A DNA stretch of 52,151 nucleotides from Actinomyces oris. GTDB taxonomy: Bacteria > Actinomycetota > Actinomycetes > Actinomycetales > Actinomycetaceae. Shown piece by piece: positions 9,160-18,859 of this stretch (position 1 is the stretch's first letter; each line of letters opens with the position of its first letter). The stretch is from positions 733,078-785,228 of the forward strand of contig NZ_VICC01000006.1 of NCBI RefSeq assembly GCF_006546825.1, read 5' to 3'. Position numbers and translations under genes: made by a program. The notes beneath the pieces are model-generated. The model made no database searches. It was not told the origin of the DNA and saw nothing but the letters and a program-made list of their open reading frames with translations.

Positions 9160-10614
9160 TCAGCCCCGCTTCGCCACGTCGTCGGGCTCCCAGATGCCGG
9201 GGACCACGTCTCCGGGCAGGAGGGAGTTGCCGTGGCCCACGAAGGCGGGCTCGGTGATGCCCCGGGCACGCTGGGACTCGAAGTCCCGCAGGGCTCCGAT
9301 GACCCAGGGGGCCAGCCGGATGATGACGACGAGGTTGAGCACGCCCAGGAGCCCCAGGGCGATGTCGGACAGGGCCCAGACGACGGGCAGGGTCAGGACG
9401 GTGCCACCGAAGGCCGCAGCGGTCAGGACGATCCCGAAGATCTGCTCGGACCGGCGCTCTCCGCCCAGGAAGTTGACGTTGACCTGGGCGTAGGAGTAGC
9501 AGCCGAGCACCGTGGAGAAGACCAGGACGAAGATGAGCACCACCATGGGCCAGGTGGTCCAGGCACCCAGGTGCTCGGCAACGGCCTGCTGGGTGAGGAT
9601 CGCTCCGACCAGGGAGCCGTCGCCGGGGTGATAGGTCTCGGTGGTCAGGAGGATGAGCAGGCCGGTGGCCGTGCACACGAGGATCGTGTCGACGAAGACG
9701 CCGAAGGACTGGATGAGGCCCTGTCGCACAGGGTGGGCGACGGTCGCGGTGCCGGCGGCATTGGGGACGGTGCCGAGCCCGGCCTCGTTGGAGAACAGCC
9801 CGCGGCGCACGCCGTTGAGCAGCGCCGCGAGGACTCCTCCGGCGGTGCCGAACAGGGCCTGGTTGAGACCGAAGGCCCCTTCGAAGACGCTCCCCAGGAC
9901 CTCCGGGAGCCTGCCAATGTTGAGGATGATGACCACCAAGGCCATGAGCACATAGGCCAGCGCCATGATGGGGGCCAGCCACTCCGCGACGCGGGCCACG
10001 AGCCGGACCCCGCCCAGGACCACGGGGGCAGTCAGCAGGACGAGGAAGACCCCGACCATCCAGGCCGAGACGCTGGGGACGGTGGCGGTGATGACCTGGG
10101 CCAGTGAGTTCGTCTGCACCATGACCACCGTCACGCCGACTGAGACGATGCAGATGGCGGCGAAGATCTTGCCCCACAGGGGCGAGCCCAGACCGTTCTT
10201 GATGTAGTAGGCCGGGCCCCCGCGGAAGGTGAAGTCCCGGCCGCGCTCCTTGAAGATCTGGGCGAGTGTGGACTCCACGAAACTGGTGGCCATGCCGATG
10301 AGGGCGACGACCCACATCCAGAGCAGGGCACCGGGCCCGCCGGCCACAATGGCCAGGGCGACTCCGGCGATGTTGCCGATGCCGACGCGCGCGGCCAGTC
10401 CTACGGCGAAGGCCTGGAAGGAGGAGATACCGCCCTGCGCACCGGATCGGGACCCGGACAGCGAGTTGATCATGGTGCCGAAGTGGCGCAGCTGAACCAG
10501 ACGGCTACGTGCGGTCAGGTAGATGCCGGCCAGGATGAGCAGGGCGGTCAGAAGATAGGTGTAGAAGAAGTCGTCGACGGAGTTAAGCAGGTTCTCGATA
10601 CTGGTGAGGTTCAT
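9160..10614 (-). CDS. sodium:alanine/glycine symporter (AGCS family), copy 3
   Basis: A 484-residue AGCS carrier with signature GGPGALLWMWVVALIG, GGISSFQAFAVGLAARVGIGN before it, and GLFSNEAGLGTVPNAAG. The ATG overlaps the TGA of copy 4 by 4 nt (ATGA), and AGGAG lies 7 nt upstream inside the preceding gene, so translation is coupled. Membrane topology and length are standard for the family. Substrate undetermined: alanine, glycine, D-alanine and, for some members, glutamine are known in the family. Confidence 0.92.
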   Translation of the reverse strand: MNLTSIENLLNSVDDFFYTYLLTALLILAGIYLTARSRLVQLRHFGTMINSLSGSRSGAQGGISSFQAFAVGLAARVGIGNIAGVALAIVAGGPGALLWMWVVALIGMATSFVESTLAQIFKERGRDFTFRGGPAYYIKNGLGSPLWGKIFAAICIVSVGVTVVMVQTNSLAQVITATVPSVSAWMVGVFLVLLTAPVVLGGVRLVARVAEWLAPIMALAYVLMALVVIILNIGRLPEVLGSVFEGAFGLNQALFGTAGGVLAALLNGVRRGLFSNEAGLGTVPNAAGTATVAHPVRQGLIQSFGVFVDTILVCTATGLLILLTTETYHPGDGSLVGAILTQQAVAEHLGAWTTWPMVVLIFVLVFSTVLGCYSYAQVNVNFLGGERRSEQIFGIVLTAAAFGGTVLTLPVVWALSDIALGLLGVLNLVVIIRLAPWVIGALRDFESQRARGITEPAFVGHGNSLLPGDVVPGIWEPDDVAKRG

Positions 10615-12158
10615 GCGTCGGCTCCTGTCGAGGCGGCGGGCTGGCTGCTGGCCGGGGTGGCTGCGGGAACGCCGTCGTCAGCGGTGCTGTCCGCCTCGGC
10701 CAGGTGGGTCCTCTCGCCGGTCCAGACGTCACCGGGGAGGTCGCCGGGCAGGTAGGGGTTGCCCACGCCGCTGAACAGGGGCGCGACTCGTCCCGCCGCG
10801 CGCTGTGCGTCCCAGTCCCTGAGTGCCCCCACTCCCCAGCGGGCGAGCCAGATGAGGGCGACCAGGTTGGTCAGGGTCATGACGGCCATGGTGATGTCGA
10901 CGGTGTTCCATACGACGGTCAGAGAGGCGAGCGCCCCCAGCCCGGTGGAGACCACCGAGACGAGCCGGGGCAGCCAGCGCCACTCGGGCCGCTCGGAGAT
11001 GAAGGTCATGGAGACCTCGGAGTAGGTGGCCGCGGCGATGATGGAGGAGAAGGCCAGGACGAAGATGACGATGGCCATGGGGACGGCCGTCCAGTTGCCG
11101 AGGGTGGCGGCGACGGCGTCGGAGGTCAAGGTGCCCGCGGCCTTGGGGGTCAGCGTGCCGGCCTGGACGAGGGCGGGGCTGTAGATGCCGGAGACCAGGA
11201 TGATGAAGGCGGTCGCGGTGCACACGATGATGGTGTCGACGAACACGCCGAGGGACTGAATGAGCCCCTGCTGAACCGGGTGGGCCACGGTGGCGGTGGC
11301 GGCGGCGAAGGGGGCGGTGCCCTGTCCTGCCTCATTGGAGAACAGGCCGCGGCGGGTCCCGTTGGTCAGGGCGGCGATGATGCCGCCGGTCATCCCTCCG
11401 GCGAAGGGCGCCGGTCCAAAGGCCGAGGAGATGATCGTGACCATAATCCCCGGGAGCTGGGTGATGTGGAGGGCGACGATGACAACGGCCATGACCACAT
11501 AGACCAGGGCCATGATGGGCGCCATCCACTCGGTGACGCGGGCGACCCGGCGCACTCCCCCCAGGATGACCAGGGCGGACAGCCCCACCAGCACCGCGGC
11601 GGCGGCGCTCGGGGGCAGGTGCAGCGGGGAGTCAGGGCCGATAACCCCGGCGACGGCGTTGGACTGGACCATGATGATGGAGAAGCCGCAGGTGAAGATC
11701 GTCAGTCCCGCGAAGGCGACACCCAGGGAGCGGCTGCGCATCCCGCGCGCCATGTAGTAGGCGGGCCCGCCGCGGAAGGAGCCGTCGGTGTGGCGGACCT
11801 TGAACATCTGGGCCAGGGTCGCCTCGAAGAAGGCGGTGGCCATCCCGACCAGGGCGACCACCCACATCCAGAAGATCGCACCGGGGCCGCCCAGGATGAG
11901 GGCGGCGGCCACTCCGAAGACATTGCCGATGCCCACGCGGGCGGCCAGGGAGATCGTGAAGGCCTGGAAGGAGGAGATGCCTCCTTGAGCCCCGGAACGC
12001 GACCCGGCCACCTGGCGGAACATGTCCGGCAGGCGGCGGAGCTGCACGAAACCGGTGCGGACGGTCAGCAGGATCCCGGTACCGACGAGCACCCACATGG
12101 TGATGTGGAGCGTGATCCAGTCCGAGACGGCCTCGAGCTGAGCGGCGAGGGCATCCAT
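10611..12158 (-). CDS. sodium:alanine/glycine symporter (AGCS family), copy 4 (first of operon)
   Basis: A 515-residue AGCS carrier with signature GGPGAIFWMWVVALVG and GLFSNEAGQGTAPFAAA. The Gln and the Ala-Pro-Phe differ from the GLGTVPN form of copy 3. A Ser/Ala/Thr/Asp-rich tail of about 35 residues extends past the conserved NPYLPGDLPGDVW end motif. It is the promoter-proximal gene of a tight three-gene run (copies 4, 3, 2). The start ATG 12158 has only a distant AAAGG, so a slightly different start is possible. Confidence 0.9.
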   Translation of the reverse strand: MDALAAQLEAVSDWITLHITMWVLVGTGILLTVRTGFVQLRRLPDMFRQVAGSRSGAQGGISSFQAFTISLAARVGIGNVFGVAAALILGGPGAIFWMWVVALVGMATAFFEATLAQMFKVRHTDGSFRGGPAYYMARGMRSRSLGVAFAGLTIFTCGFSIIMVQSNAVAGVIGPDSPLHLPPSAAAAVLVGLSALVILGGVRRVARVTEWMAPIMALVYVVMAVVIVALHITQLPGIMVTIISSAFGPAPFAGGMTGGIIAALTNGTRRGLFSNEAGQGTAPFAAATATVAHPVQQGLIQSLGVFVDTIIVCTATAFIILVSGIYSPALVQAGTLTPKAAGTLTSDAVAATLGNWTAVPMAIVIFVLAFSSIIAAATYSEVSMTFISERPEWRWLPRLVSVVSTGLGALASLTVVWNTVDITMAVMTLTNLVALIWLARWGVGALRDWDAQRAAGRVAPLFSGVGNPYLPGDLPGDVWTGERTHLAEADSTADDGVPAATPASSQPAASTGADA

Positions 12159-12281
12159 GGGAGATTCAGCCTTTCACGGTGTCGCGACAGGTGGGGACGG
12201 CCCGCATGCTCTCATGAATCGCCGCCCGGGACATAGTGCGGTCGTTCCTCAGGATGCGGGCGCGGGCCGACGTCGCACGGC

Positions 12282-13478
12282 TCAGGCCCCGGCCGGGGCC
12301 TCGGGCGGGTCGGCGGGCGCCCAGAGCTCCTGGTGGTCGAGCACCAGCTGGACGGGCCGGCCGTCCTCATCCAGGCCCCAGTAGGCCTGAGCGGCGCCGG
12401 GATGCCGGCCGGCCGAGGTCGAGGCTCCGATGGGCCCCGACCCCGGATCCATGAGGAAGGTCTGTTCCACCTGCCGCTCCACCCTGGAGTACTGCCGGTG
12501 GGTCATGCCGAAGTAGGCGTCGGCGTCGGCGATGGTGCCGTTGCCCGACCTGGTGGACAGCTCATGCCACGAGCAGAAGTCCATGGAGCGCACCGGCCTC
12601 TCCACGACGATCGCATGTTTCCACTGCACCGGCTCGCGGTCCGCGAGGATGACGCGCAGCGCGGCCACGCACCGCTCGCCACCCAGCGTGGTGAGCAGGG
12701 CCTGAGCCCGCGCCACGCCGGGATCGATCCTGAGGGCGCACAGGCACATCTCTCCGAAGGGGTCTCCCACCGCCAGGTAGCTGCCGTGCGGGAACTGACC
12801 GATCTCCTGAATCTCGACCGGTCCAACCTCAGCATTGCGGTACACCTCGGCGACGGCCCTGGCGTGTACGGCGGCGTAGGTCTCCGGGTCGTTCTCATCC
12901 CCGTCCTCCTCGCGCCACTCCATGGTGTCGCTGAGGAAGTCCTCGACGTAGTCCTCGCTGAGCGCCTCGCAGGCCCAGGATGCGGAGAACACGGCCGCGG
13001 GGTCGGGCATGTCCTCCTTGTGCTGGGCCTCCATGGGACTCGTCTTGTCGGCGGCGGCCTTCCAGGCTTCGAGCACGTCCTTATCCACCAGTGGGGAGCT
13101 CGGCTCCTCGTCGTAGTCGTCAATGGTATCGATCCGCCAGTCGTCGCCGACGCGAACCAGCATCATCTCGATCATGGGGTCCCCATAGGCACGGGAGTCT
13201 CGTGCGAGCCTCGCCCTCGCCATGTTGCCGTAGACCTCGATCTTCTCGATCTCAACGGCATCCGGGCTGAACTCGGGAGAACTACCGAAGCTGAGGGCGT
13301 ACTGGCGGTAGAACTCGCCATTCCTGTGCGCGACGTCGATCTCACGCAGCTTCTCCCTCCAGGCATCGAAAGCAGCAAGTGACGTCCCCTTCTCCTTGTT
13401 GTCGAAGAGCGGCTTGACCTCGGCATGGGCAGCGGCGTAGCCGGCGAGGAAGGCCTCGATGCGGGCACGAGGGTCCAT
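12282..13478 (-). CDS. NTF2-like plus DUF4241-like two-domain protein, possible orphan immunity protein
   Basis: A 398-residue cytosolic protein. ATG 13478 follows AGGAAA; an upstream in-frame ATG at 13526 lacks a ribosome site. Residues about 1-130 look like an NTF2-fold domain (EIEKIEVYGNMARARL, then MIEMMLVRVGDDWRIDTID, the usual closing strands). Residues about 215-330 resemble DUF4241: GSYLAVGDPFGEMC, CVAALRVILADREPVQWKHA, and an IADADAYF ending. NTF2-fold and DUF4241 domains are known in immunity and polyimmunity proteins of contact-dependent or polymorphic toxin systems, but no toxin lies nearby. The function is therefore an inference from fold. The acidic composition fits such a role. 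Confidence 0.6.
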   Translation of the reverse strand: MDPRARIEAFLAGYAAAHAEVKPLFDNKEKGTSLAAFDAWREKLREIDVAHRNGEFYRQYALSFGSSPEFSPDAVEIEKIEVYGNMARARLARDSRAYGDPMIEMMLVRVGDDWRIDTIDDYDEEPSSPLVDKDVLEAWKAAADKTSPMEAQHKEDMPDPAAVFSASWACEALSEDYVEDFLSDTMEWREEDGDENDPETYAAVHARAVAEVYRNAEVGPVEIQEIGQFPHGSYLAVGDPFGEMCLCALRIDPGVARAQALLTTLGGERCVAALRVILADREPVQWKHAIVVERPVRSMDFCSWHELSTRSGNGTIADADAYFGMTHRQYSRVERQVEQTFLMDPGSGPIGASTSAGRHPGAAQAYWGLDEDGRPVQLVLDHQELWAPADPPEAPAGA

Positions 13479-13596
13479 CGTTTTCCTACGGCAGACTGGA
13501 CGGACGGTAGGTGCCCAGCATGCCACAGGCCGACCGCGCCCCCTTCACAGCGAGCCCTTGACCGCCGTCCTGCCGAGCCGTCCCCGCCCGGCCCGA

Positions 13597-15384
13597 TCAG
13601 GGAAGGATGTCTTCGTAGTACGTGCCTCGCAGGAACCGGTTCAGGACCTTCTCGCCGGGGAGCTTGCCGTCATTCATCGTTTTCGCAGCCGCCAGCAGTG
13701 CACGGACGTCATACTGAGCGGGCCAGATCGGAGGAACGTCTCGGTCGAGGTCGAGCAGCCCGTAGACGGCCATCATCGCCGTGCGTGCCGATCCCTCGGT
13801 TGTGAAGACGCAGTCATCGGGCGTCTCAACGAACTGCCCGAGAAGACCGAGATTGACACAGCCATCCGGAATCACCTCGGGCCTGTCCCCAGCACGTCGA
13901 GGCATGAAGAAGGAGGTGATGTAGGGCATCGTCGCCAGGCGAACCTTGGTGCGCCTCTTGATCTCCTCGAACTGACCGATCAGGCCGAAGTGGTAGCAGT
14001 ACTCCTTCAGGACCTCCTCACCGGTGCACTCGATCATCGGCTTACGCACGCAGTTTCCCAGGGCGTGCGGATAGAGACCGTAGGCCCAGGCCACGCCCCA
14101 GTCCTTCGGTTGAGCCCGGAACTGGGGCTGACGATTCATGGTCAGTGACAGGCACCAGCCTGAGTCCTCCGCGGTGATGATGCCTCCGGTGACCGTGCGG
14201 CCCGACAGGGGATCGTTGCCGGTGAGCTCATGGATCCTCTTCAGGAAGGGGTGGTCGGCGCCGATGAAGCTGAAGGAGGCGGATTCCCACACGGTCTTGT
14301 GGGGGTCGGAGCAGAACACGTCAGGGCGGCCGAAGACCGCTGACTTCTTCGCGAGGTTACGCCACAGTGTCCAGGCGCCTCCGGGCTGGTCGGTGAGGAA
14401 GGGAGGAACGGTGTCCATATCGCCGTAGCCGGTGGACTCGGTGCACGAGCCGATGGTGGCCAGGACAAGATCCTTCTCGGCGACGTCGATGGTTCCCTCC
14501 TGCCCGTCGGTTCGATGGAAACGAATACCGGTGACCACCTTGCGCCCGGAGGTGATGATCATCTCCAGGTCGTCGACACAGGTGTCGTACTGGAAGACCA
14601 CGCCCTTGTCCTTCAGCCACCGGGTCAGCGGCAGGACGAAGGACTCGAACTGGTTATAACGGGAGAAGCGCAGGCAGGACAGATCGGAGAACCCGGGGAA
14701 GTACTGAAGGAAGCGGTGCATGTACCGCTTCATCTCGGTGAGGGACTCATACTGCTGGAAGGCGAACATGGTCTTGAACAGCGTGTAGAAGTTCGAGGCG
14801 AGGAAATCGGCGTCGAACCAGTCCTCAATGGTCTTGCCGTAGGTCGCCTCCTCCTTGGCCATCAGCAGCTTGATGACTGCACGCTGGCCCTTCTTGTTCA
14901 GCCCCATCTTGTAGGTGTCCCGACGACGCCCGCGGTGGTGGATCACCCGGCAGGGGTCGATGTTGGGGTCGTTCTCGTTAACCGTGCGGAACTCGTCGAG
15001 GACGGTGTAGGGCTCGGGCATCTCCAGCGCCGGGATCTCACGCATGATGTCCCAGAAGCACTCAAAGTGCTGGCCCATCTCCCTGCCCCCGCGGGCAATG
15101 AAGCCCTTGTCAGTGTCCCCGGCGCCGTCGAATGAGCCTCCGGGGACGGCGAGCTGCTCCAGGACGGTGATGTTGCACCCCGGCATGCGCCCGTCACGGA
15201 TGAGGAAGGCCGCGGCCAGCAGGGCACCGATGCCCGAGCCCACGAGGTAGGCCCTGCGATCGGCAATATCGGCCGGCGGCACGGGGTGGTTCTGGGTGTA
15301 GAGGCCGAGGTCGTTGTGGACGAACGGGTTCCCGTCCGGTGAGACGGGGTAGGTCCGCTGGTAGGTGGGCACGGTTCGCGTCAT
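13597..15384 (-). CDS. ohyA: oleate hydratase (myosin-cross-reactive antigen family)
   Basis: An FAD enzyme that adds water to the cis-9 double bond of oleic and related fatty acids to form 10-hydroxy acids; in other bacteria it detoxifies host unsaturated fatty acids. The 595 residues match the family length. The FAD-binding Rossmann motif GSGIGALLAAAF is at 49-60. RGGREM at 98-103 includes the Glu that corresponds to the catalytic acid of studied homologues, followed by HFECFWDIMREIPALE. The tail NLGLLGQFVETPDDCVFTTEGS is typical. ATG 15384 has AGGAGGAG just upstream. It is divergent from the helicase at 15537, and the 152-bp gap holds both promoters. It appears to be a single-gene unit. 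Confidence 0.95.
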   Translation of the reverse strand: MTRTVPTYQRTYPVSPDGNPFVHNDLGLYTQNHPVPPADIADRRAYLVGSGIGALLAAAFLIRDGRMPGCNITVLEQLAVPGGSFDGAGDTDKGFIARGGREMGQHFECFWDIMREIPALEMPEPYTVLDEFRTVNENDPNIDPCRVIHHRGRRRDTYKMGLNKKGQRAVIKLLMAKEEATYGKTIEDWFDADFLASNFYTLFKTMFAFQQYESLTEMKRYMHRFLQYFPGFSDLSCLRFSRYNQFESFVLPLTRWLKDKGVVFQYDTCVDDLEMIITSGRKVVTGIRFHRTDGQEGTIDVAEKDLVLATIGSCTESTGYGDMDTVPPFLTDQPGGAWTLWRNLAKKSAVFGRPDVFCSDPHKTVWESASFSFIGADHPFLKRIHELTGNDPLSGRTVTGGIITAEDSGWCLSLTMNRQPQFRAQPKDWGVAWAYGLYPHALGNCVRKPMIECTGEEVLKEYCYHFGLIGQFEEIKRRTKVRLATMPYITSFFMPRRAGDRPEVIPDGCVNLGLLGQFVETPDDCVFTTEGSARTAMMAVYGLLDLDRDVPPIWPAQYDVRALLAAAKTMNDGKLPGEKVLNRFLRGTYYEDILP

Positions 15385-15536
15385 AGTCTCCTCCTGGGAG
15401 CAGCCGGATGTCACTTGTTGGTATGTTCGTGAACGCCGGCGCGGCGACGGTCGGCCGGTGTGGGGCACTCACACTGTATGCCTGCCTCCTGGGGTCTTGC
15501 CCCGCCATCGCGGCACCTCCATGAGAGCATGTCGCC

Positions 15537-18227
15537 ATGACGGCCCCTGCACTGAACGCGATGCTCGATGCCCTCATTCCGGCTGACGATCCCGAGCGCG
15601 TCCCCGAGCCCGAGGAGGTCTACCTGGCCTTCTCAAGCTGGGCGGAGACGACCGGCCGTCCCCTCTACCCGCACCAGGACGAGGCGCTGTCGGAGATCCT
15701 GGAGGACCGCCACGTCATCGCCGCCACCCCGACCGGCTCGGGCAAGTCGATGATCGCGCTGGCCGCCCACACCGCCTCCCTGGCCCGCGGGGGCCGCTCC
15801 TACTACACGGCCCCCCTCAAGGCCCTGGTCAGTGAGAAGTTCTTCGAGCTGGTGCGCCTGTTCGGGGCCGATAACGTCGGCATGGTCACCGGGGACACCT
15901 CCATCAACGCCGCCGCCCCGATCATCTGCTGCACCGCGGAGATCCTGGCCAACCAGTCCCTGCGCGAGGGCGAGGACATGGACGTGGACTGCGTCATCAT
16001 GGACGAGTTCCACTACTACGCCGACCCGCAGCGCGGCTGGGCCTGGCAGGTGCCCCTCCTGGAGCTGCCCCAGGCGCAGATGGTGCTGCTGTCGGCCACA
16101 CTGGGCGACGTCTCCTTCTTCGTGCGGGACCTGCGCGAGCGCACGGGCCGCGAGGTCGCCGTCGTCGACGACGCCGTGCGGCCGGTTCCGTTGGAGATGG
16201 AGTACGTCGTCGAGCCGATCGGTGAGCTGCTTCAGCGCCTGGTGGGGCAGGACAAGGCGCCGGTCTATGTCGTCCACTTCTCCCAGAAGGAGGCGGTGGA
16301 GCGGGCGACCTCCCTGCTGAGCGTGGATCTGGCGTCCAAGTCCCGTAAGGCCGAGATCGTGAAGGCGCTCGGCGACTTCCGCTTCGGGGGAGGTTTCGGG
16401 GCCACGCTCTCGCGGCTGCTGCGCGCCGGGATCGGCGTGCACCATGCGGGCATGCTGCCGCGCTACCGGCGGCTGGTGGAGCGCCTGGCCCGCGAGGGCC
16501 TGCTGTCCGTCATCTGCGGCACGGACACGCTCGGGGTGGGGATCAATGTGCCGATCCGCTCGGTGGTCATGACCTCCCTGGTGAAGTTCGACGGCTCCAA
16601 GGAGCGCCACCTCACCGCCCGCGAGTTCCACCAGATCGCCGGGAGAGCCGGGCGCGCCGGCTTCGACACCCGCGGCTACGTCTCCGTCCAGGCCCCCGAG
16701 CACGTCATCGAGAACGCCAAGGCGCTGGCCAAGGCCGGCGACGACGAGCGCAAGCGCCGCAAGATCGTGCGCAAGAAGGCCCCCGAGGGGCGAGTCAACT
16801 GGACGGACAAGACCTTCGAGCGGCTACGCGACGCGGCCCCGGAGACACTGACCAGCCAGTTCCAGGTCACCACCACCATGGTGCTCAACCTCATGGAGCG
16901 CGCCGGCGACCCGGTGGCGGCGATGGCGGAACTGCTGGAGCGCGCCCACGAGCCCGAGGCCCAGCGGCGTCGCCACGTGCGACGCGCCCTGGAGATCTAC
17001 TTGTCCCTGCGCACGGCGGGGGTCCTCACGCATGTCTCCAGCGCCCAGGCCGCCGCCGATGGGCGCCCCCGGTTGCGCCTGGCGGTGGACCTGCCGGCCG
17101 ACTTCGCCCTCAACCAGCCTCTGGCGCCCTTCGCCCTGGCGGCCATGGACCTGCTGAACGTGGAGGCCCCGGAGCACACGGTCGACGTCGTCAGCGTCGT
17201 CGAGGCCACCCTGGACGATCCGCGACCGCTGCTCTACGCCCAGCAGCGCGCCGCCCGCGGTGAGGCGATCGCCGCGATGAAGGCCGAGGGGATGGACTAC
17301 GAGGAGCGCATGGCCGCCCTGGAGGAGGTCACCTGGCCCCAGCCGCTGGCCGAGCTACTCACTCCTGCTCTGGAGATGTACAAGCAGGCCAACCCGTGGA
17401 TCGCCGAGCACGAGCTGGCGCCCAAGTCGGTGGTGCGCGAGATGGTGGAGAACGCGATGACCTTCTCCGACCTCATCTCCCGCTACGAGCTGGGCCGCAG
17501 CGAGGGCGTGGTGCTGCGCTACCTGACCGACGCCTACCGGGCGCTGCGCCAGGTCGTGCCCGAGGAGCACCGCACTCCTGAGGTGGTCGAGCTCATCGAC
17601 TGGTTGGGGGCGCTCGTGCGCGCCGTCGACTCCTCCCTGCTCGATGAGTGGGAGGCGCTCGGTCAGGCGCAGGCGGGCAAGGCCGGCGAGGCCGCCGGCC
17701 TGCTGGAGGGAGACCGTCCCGGCGCGGACGACTCATCCGGGGTGGAGCGGGCCTTCGGCGCGGACGAGGACGGGACGGTGGCCTTCACTCGCAACCGTCA
17801 CGCCTTCCGGGTGGCGGTGCGCCGGGAGATGTTCCGGCGCGTGGAGCTCATGGCGCGCGACGACGTCGAGGCCCTGGGCCGTCTGGACGCCTCCTCCGGC
17901 TGGGGCGAGGACCGCTGGGACGAGGTGCTGGGCCGTTACTGGGACGAGTACGACTGGATCGGCACCGACACCTCGGCTCGGGCGATCTCACTGGCGCCGC
18001 TCGACGAGGCCCCCGATGAGACGGCCCTGGCGGCCGCCGGGGTCAGTGAGCGCCTGCGCGAGGCCCTGGAGGCCTCCGGCAAGCAGGTGTGGCTGGCCAC
18101 GCAGGTCCTGGAGGACCCCGACGGCGATCACGACTGGCGGCTGACGGCCCTGGTGGATCTGGCTGAGTGCGACCGGGAGGGACGCGCGGTCGTCCACCTT
18201 CTGTCCGTGGGCCCGCAGCAGGGTTAG
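15537..18227 (+). CDS. Ski2-like DEAD/DEAH-box RNA helicase with DUF3516 C-terminus
   Basis: An 896-residue ATP-dependent helicase. Motif I ATPTGSGKS (63-71), motif II DEFH (156-159), motif III SAT (186-188), the HHAGMLPRYRR segment and motif VI HQIAGRAGR are all present. The C-terminal half (from about residue 420) is the helical DUF3516 region that accompanies this helicase in actinobacteria. It includes ANPWIAEHELAPKSVVREM and repeated Asp/Glu/Trp stretches before the end. Probable role in RNA processing or turnover; the target is unknown. The start at ATG 15537 lacks a clear ribosome site. Its stop overlaps the convergent GyrI-like gene stop by a few bases. Confidence 0.9.
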   Translation: MTAPALNAMLDALIPADDPERVPEPEEVYLAFSSWAETTGRPLYPHQDEALSEILEDRHVIAATPTGSGKSMIALAAHTASLARGGRSYYTAPLKALVSEKFFELVRLFGADNVGMVTGDTSINAAAPIICCTAEILANQSLREGEDMDVDCVIMDEFHYYADPQRGWAWQVPLLELPQAQMVLLSATLGDVSFFVRDLRERTGREVAVVDDAVRPVPLEMEYVVEPIGELLQRLVGQDKAPVYVVHFSQKEAVERATSLLSVDLASKSRKAEIVKALGDFRFGGGFGATLSRLLRAGIGVHHAGMLPRYRRLVERLAREGLLSVICGTDTLGVGINVPIRSVVMTSLVKFDGSKERHLTAREFHQIAGRAGRAGFDTRGYVSVQAPEHVIENAKALAKAGDDERKRRKIVRKKAPEGRVNWTDKTFERLRDAAPETLTSQFQVTTTMVLNLMERAGDPVAAMAELLERAHEPEAQRRRHVRRALEIYLSLRTAGVLTHVSSAQAAADGRPRLRLAVDLPADFALNQPLAPFALAAMDLLNVEAPEHTVDVVSVVEATLDDPRPLLYAQQRAARGEAIAAMKAEGMDYEERMAALEEVTWPQPLAELLTPALEMYKQANPWIAEHELAPKSVVREMVENAMTFSDLISRYELGRSEGVVLRYLTDAYRALRQVVPEEHRTPEVVELIDWLGALVRAVDSSLLDEWEALGQAQAGKAGEAAGLLEGDRPGADDSSGVERAFGADEDGTVAFTRNRHAFRVAVRREMFRRVELMARDDVEALGRLDASSGWGEDRWDEVLGRYWDEYDWIGTDTSARAISLAPLDEAPDETALAAAGVSERLREALEASGKQVWLATQVLEDPDGDHDWRLTALVDLAECDREGRAVVHLLSVGPQQG

Positions 18228-18859
18228 CCCGCCTCGCTGGCCTCCGCGACGGGCCTCACCGGCTGGCGCAGGACGGTTTTCATCCTCTCCGGTGCCACGC
18301 GCCTGGGGTCGCTGAGGTAGATCTCGTGGTGGGGCCCGTTCCAGGTGAGGCCGAGGCCCGGCATGATCTCGTCGTGCAGGCGCGCCAGGGTGGGGGCCTC
18401 GTCGTCGTAGGTGCCCACGTGGAGGATCTGCAGCGACCTGCCCTCGCTCAGGGAGAGCTCCTTGAGAGCGGAGACGGGCAGCTCCGGCTTCTTGCGCGCC
18501 GCCTGCGCCAGCCCCTCGGCGATGTCCTGCGAGGAGACCGCCTCGGGCAGGGGGATCATCATGGTCCAGTCCCACTCCCCCTTGTCACCGGCGACGAAGG
18601 CCGCATTGTCGGCGCTCGTCCACAGTCCCTCCAGGGGGCCGACGACGAAGTCATCGCCGGTTCGTTTCTTCAGCACGGCGCGGATCGCGTAGGCGCCCGC
18701 GTAGAGCGCCTGGATCGCGGTGGCGTAGGCCGGTGAGGCGTTGGGGTCGCCATGGCCGTCAATGGCCAGGTAGGTCATGGCCGGTACGTCCACCTCCGTG
18801 AAGTCGGCCTTGCCCGGCAGGTACAGGTCCTTGCGGTCCTTCTTGATGTCAGTCCTCAT
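18224..18859 (-). CDS. GyrI-like small-molecule-binding domain protein
   Basis: A 211-residue soluble protein of the GyrI-like (SOUL/AraC-effector) group. The opening VDVPAMTYLAIDGHGDPN and the MMIPLPEAV, LQILHVGTYDDEAPTL and HHEIYLSDPRR segments are characteristic. Such domains bind small lipophilic molecules, and some hydrolyse them. The ATG lies inside the 3' end of the padR-type gene (11-nt overlap, 18849-18859), so it is translationally coupled to that regulator. The pair probably forms a sensor or detoxification unit in which the regulator is released by a compound that this protein binds. No transporter accompanies it. Confidence 0.85.
   Translation of the reverse strand: MRTDIKKDRKDLYLPGKADFTEVDVPAMTYLAIDGHGDPNASPAYATAIQALYAGAYAIRAVLKKRTGDDFVVGPLEGLWTSADNAAFVAGDKGEWDWTMMIPLPEAVSSQDIAEGLAQAARKKPELPVSALKELSLSEGRSLQILHVGTYDDEAPTLARLHDEIMPGLGLTWNGPHHEIYLSDPRRVAPERMKTVLRQPVRPVAEASEAG

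Noticed and set aside
9154..10315. Continuation of the copy-2 symporter frame far upstream
   Set aside because: This part overlaps copy 3 in another frame and is Arg/Pro/His-rich; the symporter start at 9154 is clear from the family's N-terminus.
10704..12236. 510-residue plus-strand frame opposite symporter copy 4
   Set aside because: Antisense composition (Gly, Asp, Glu, His) without any recognisable domain.
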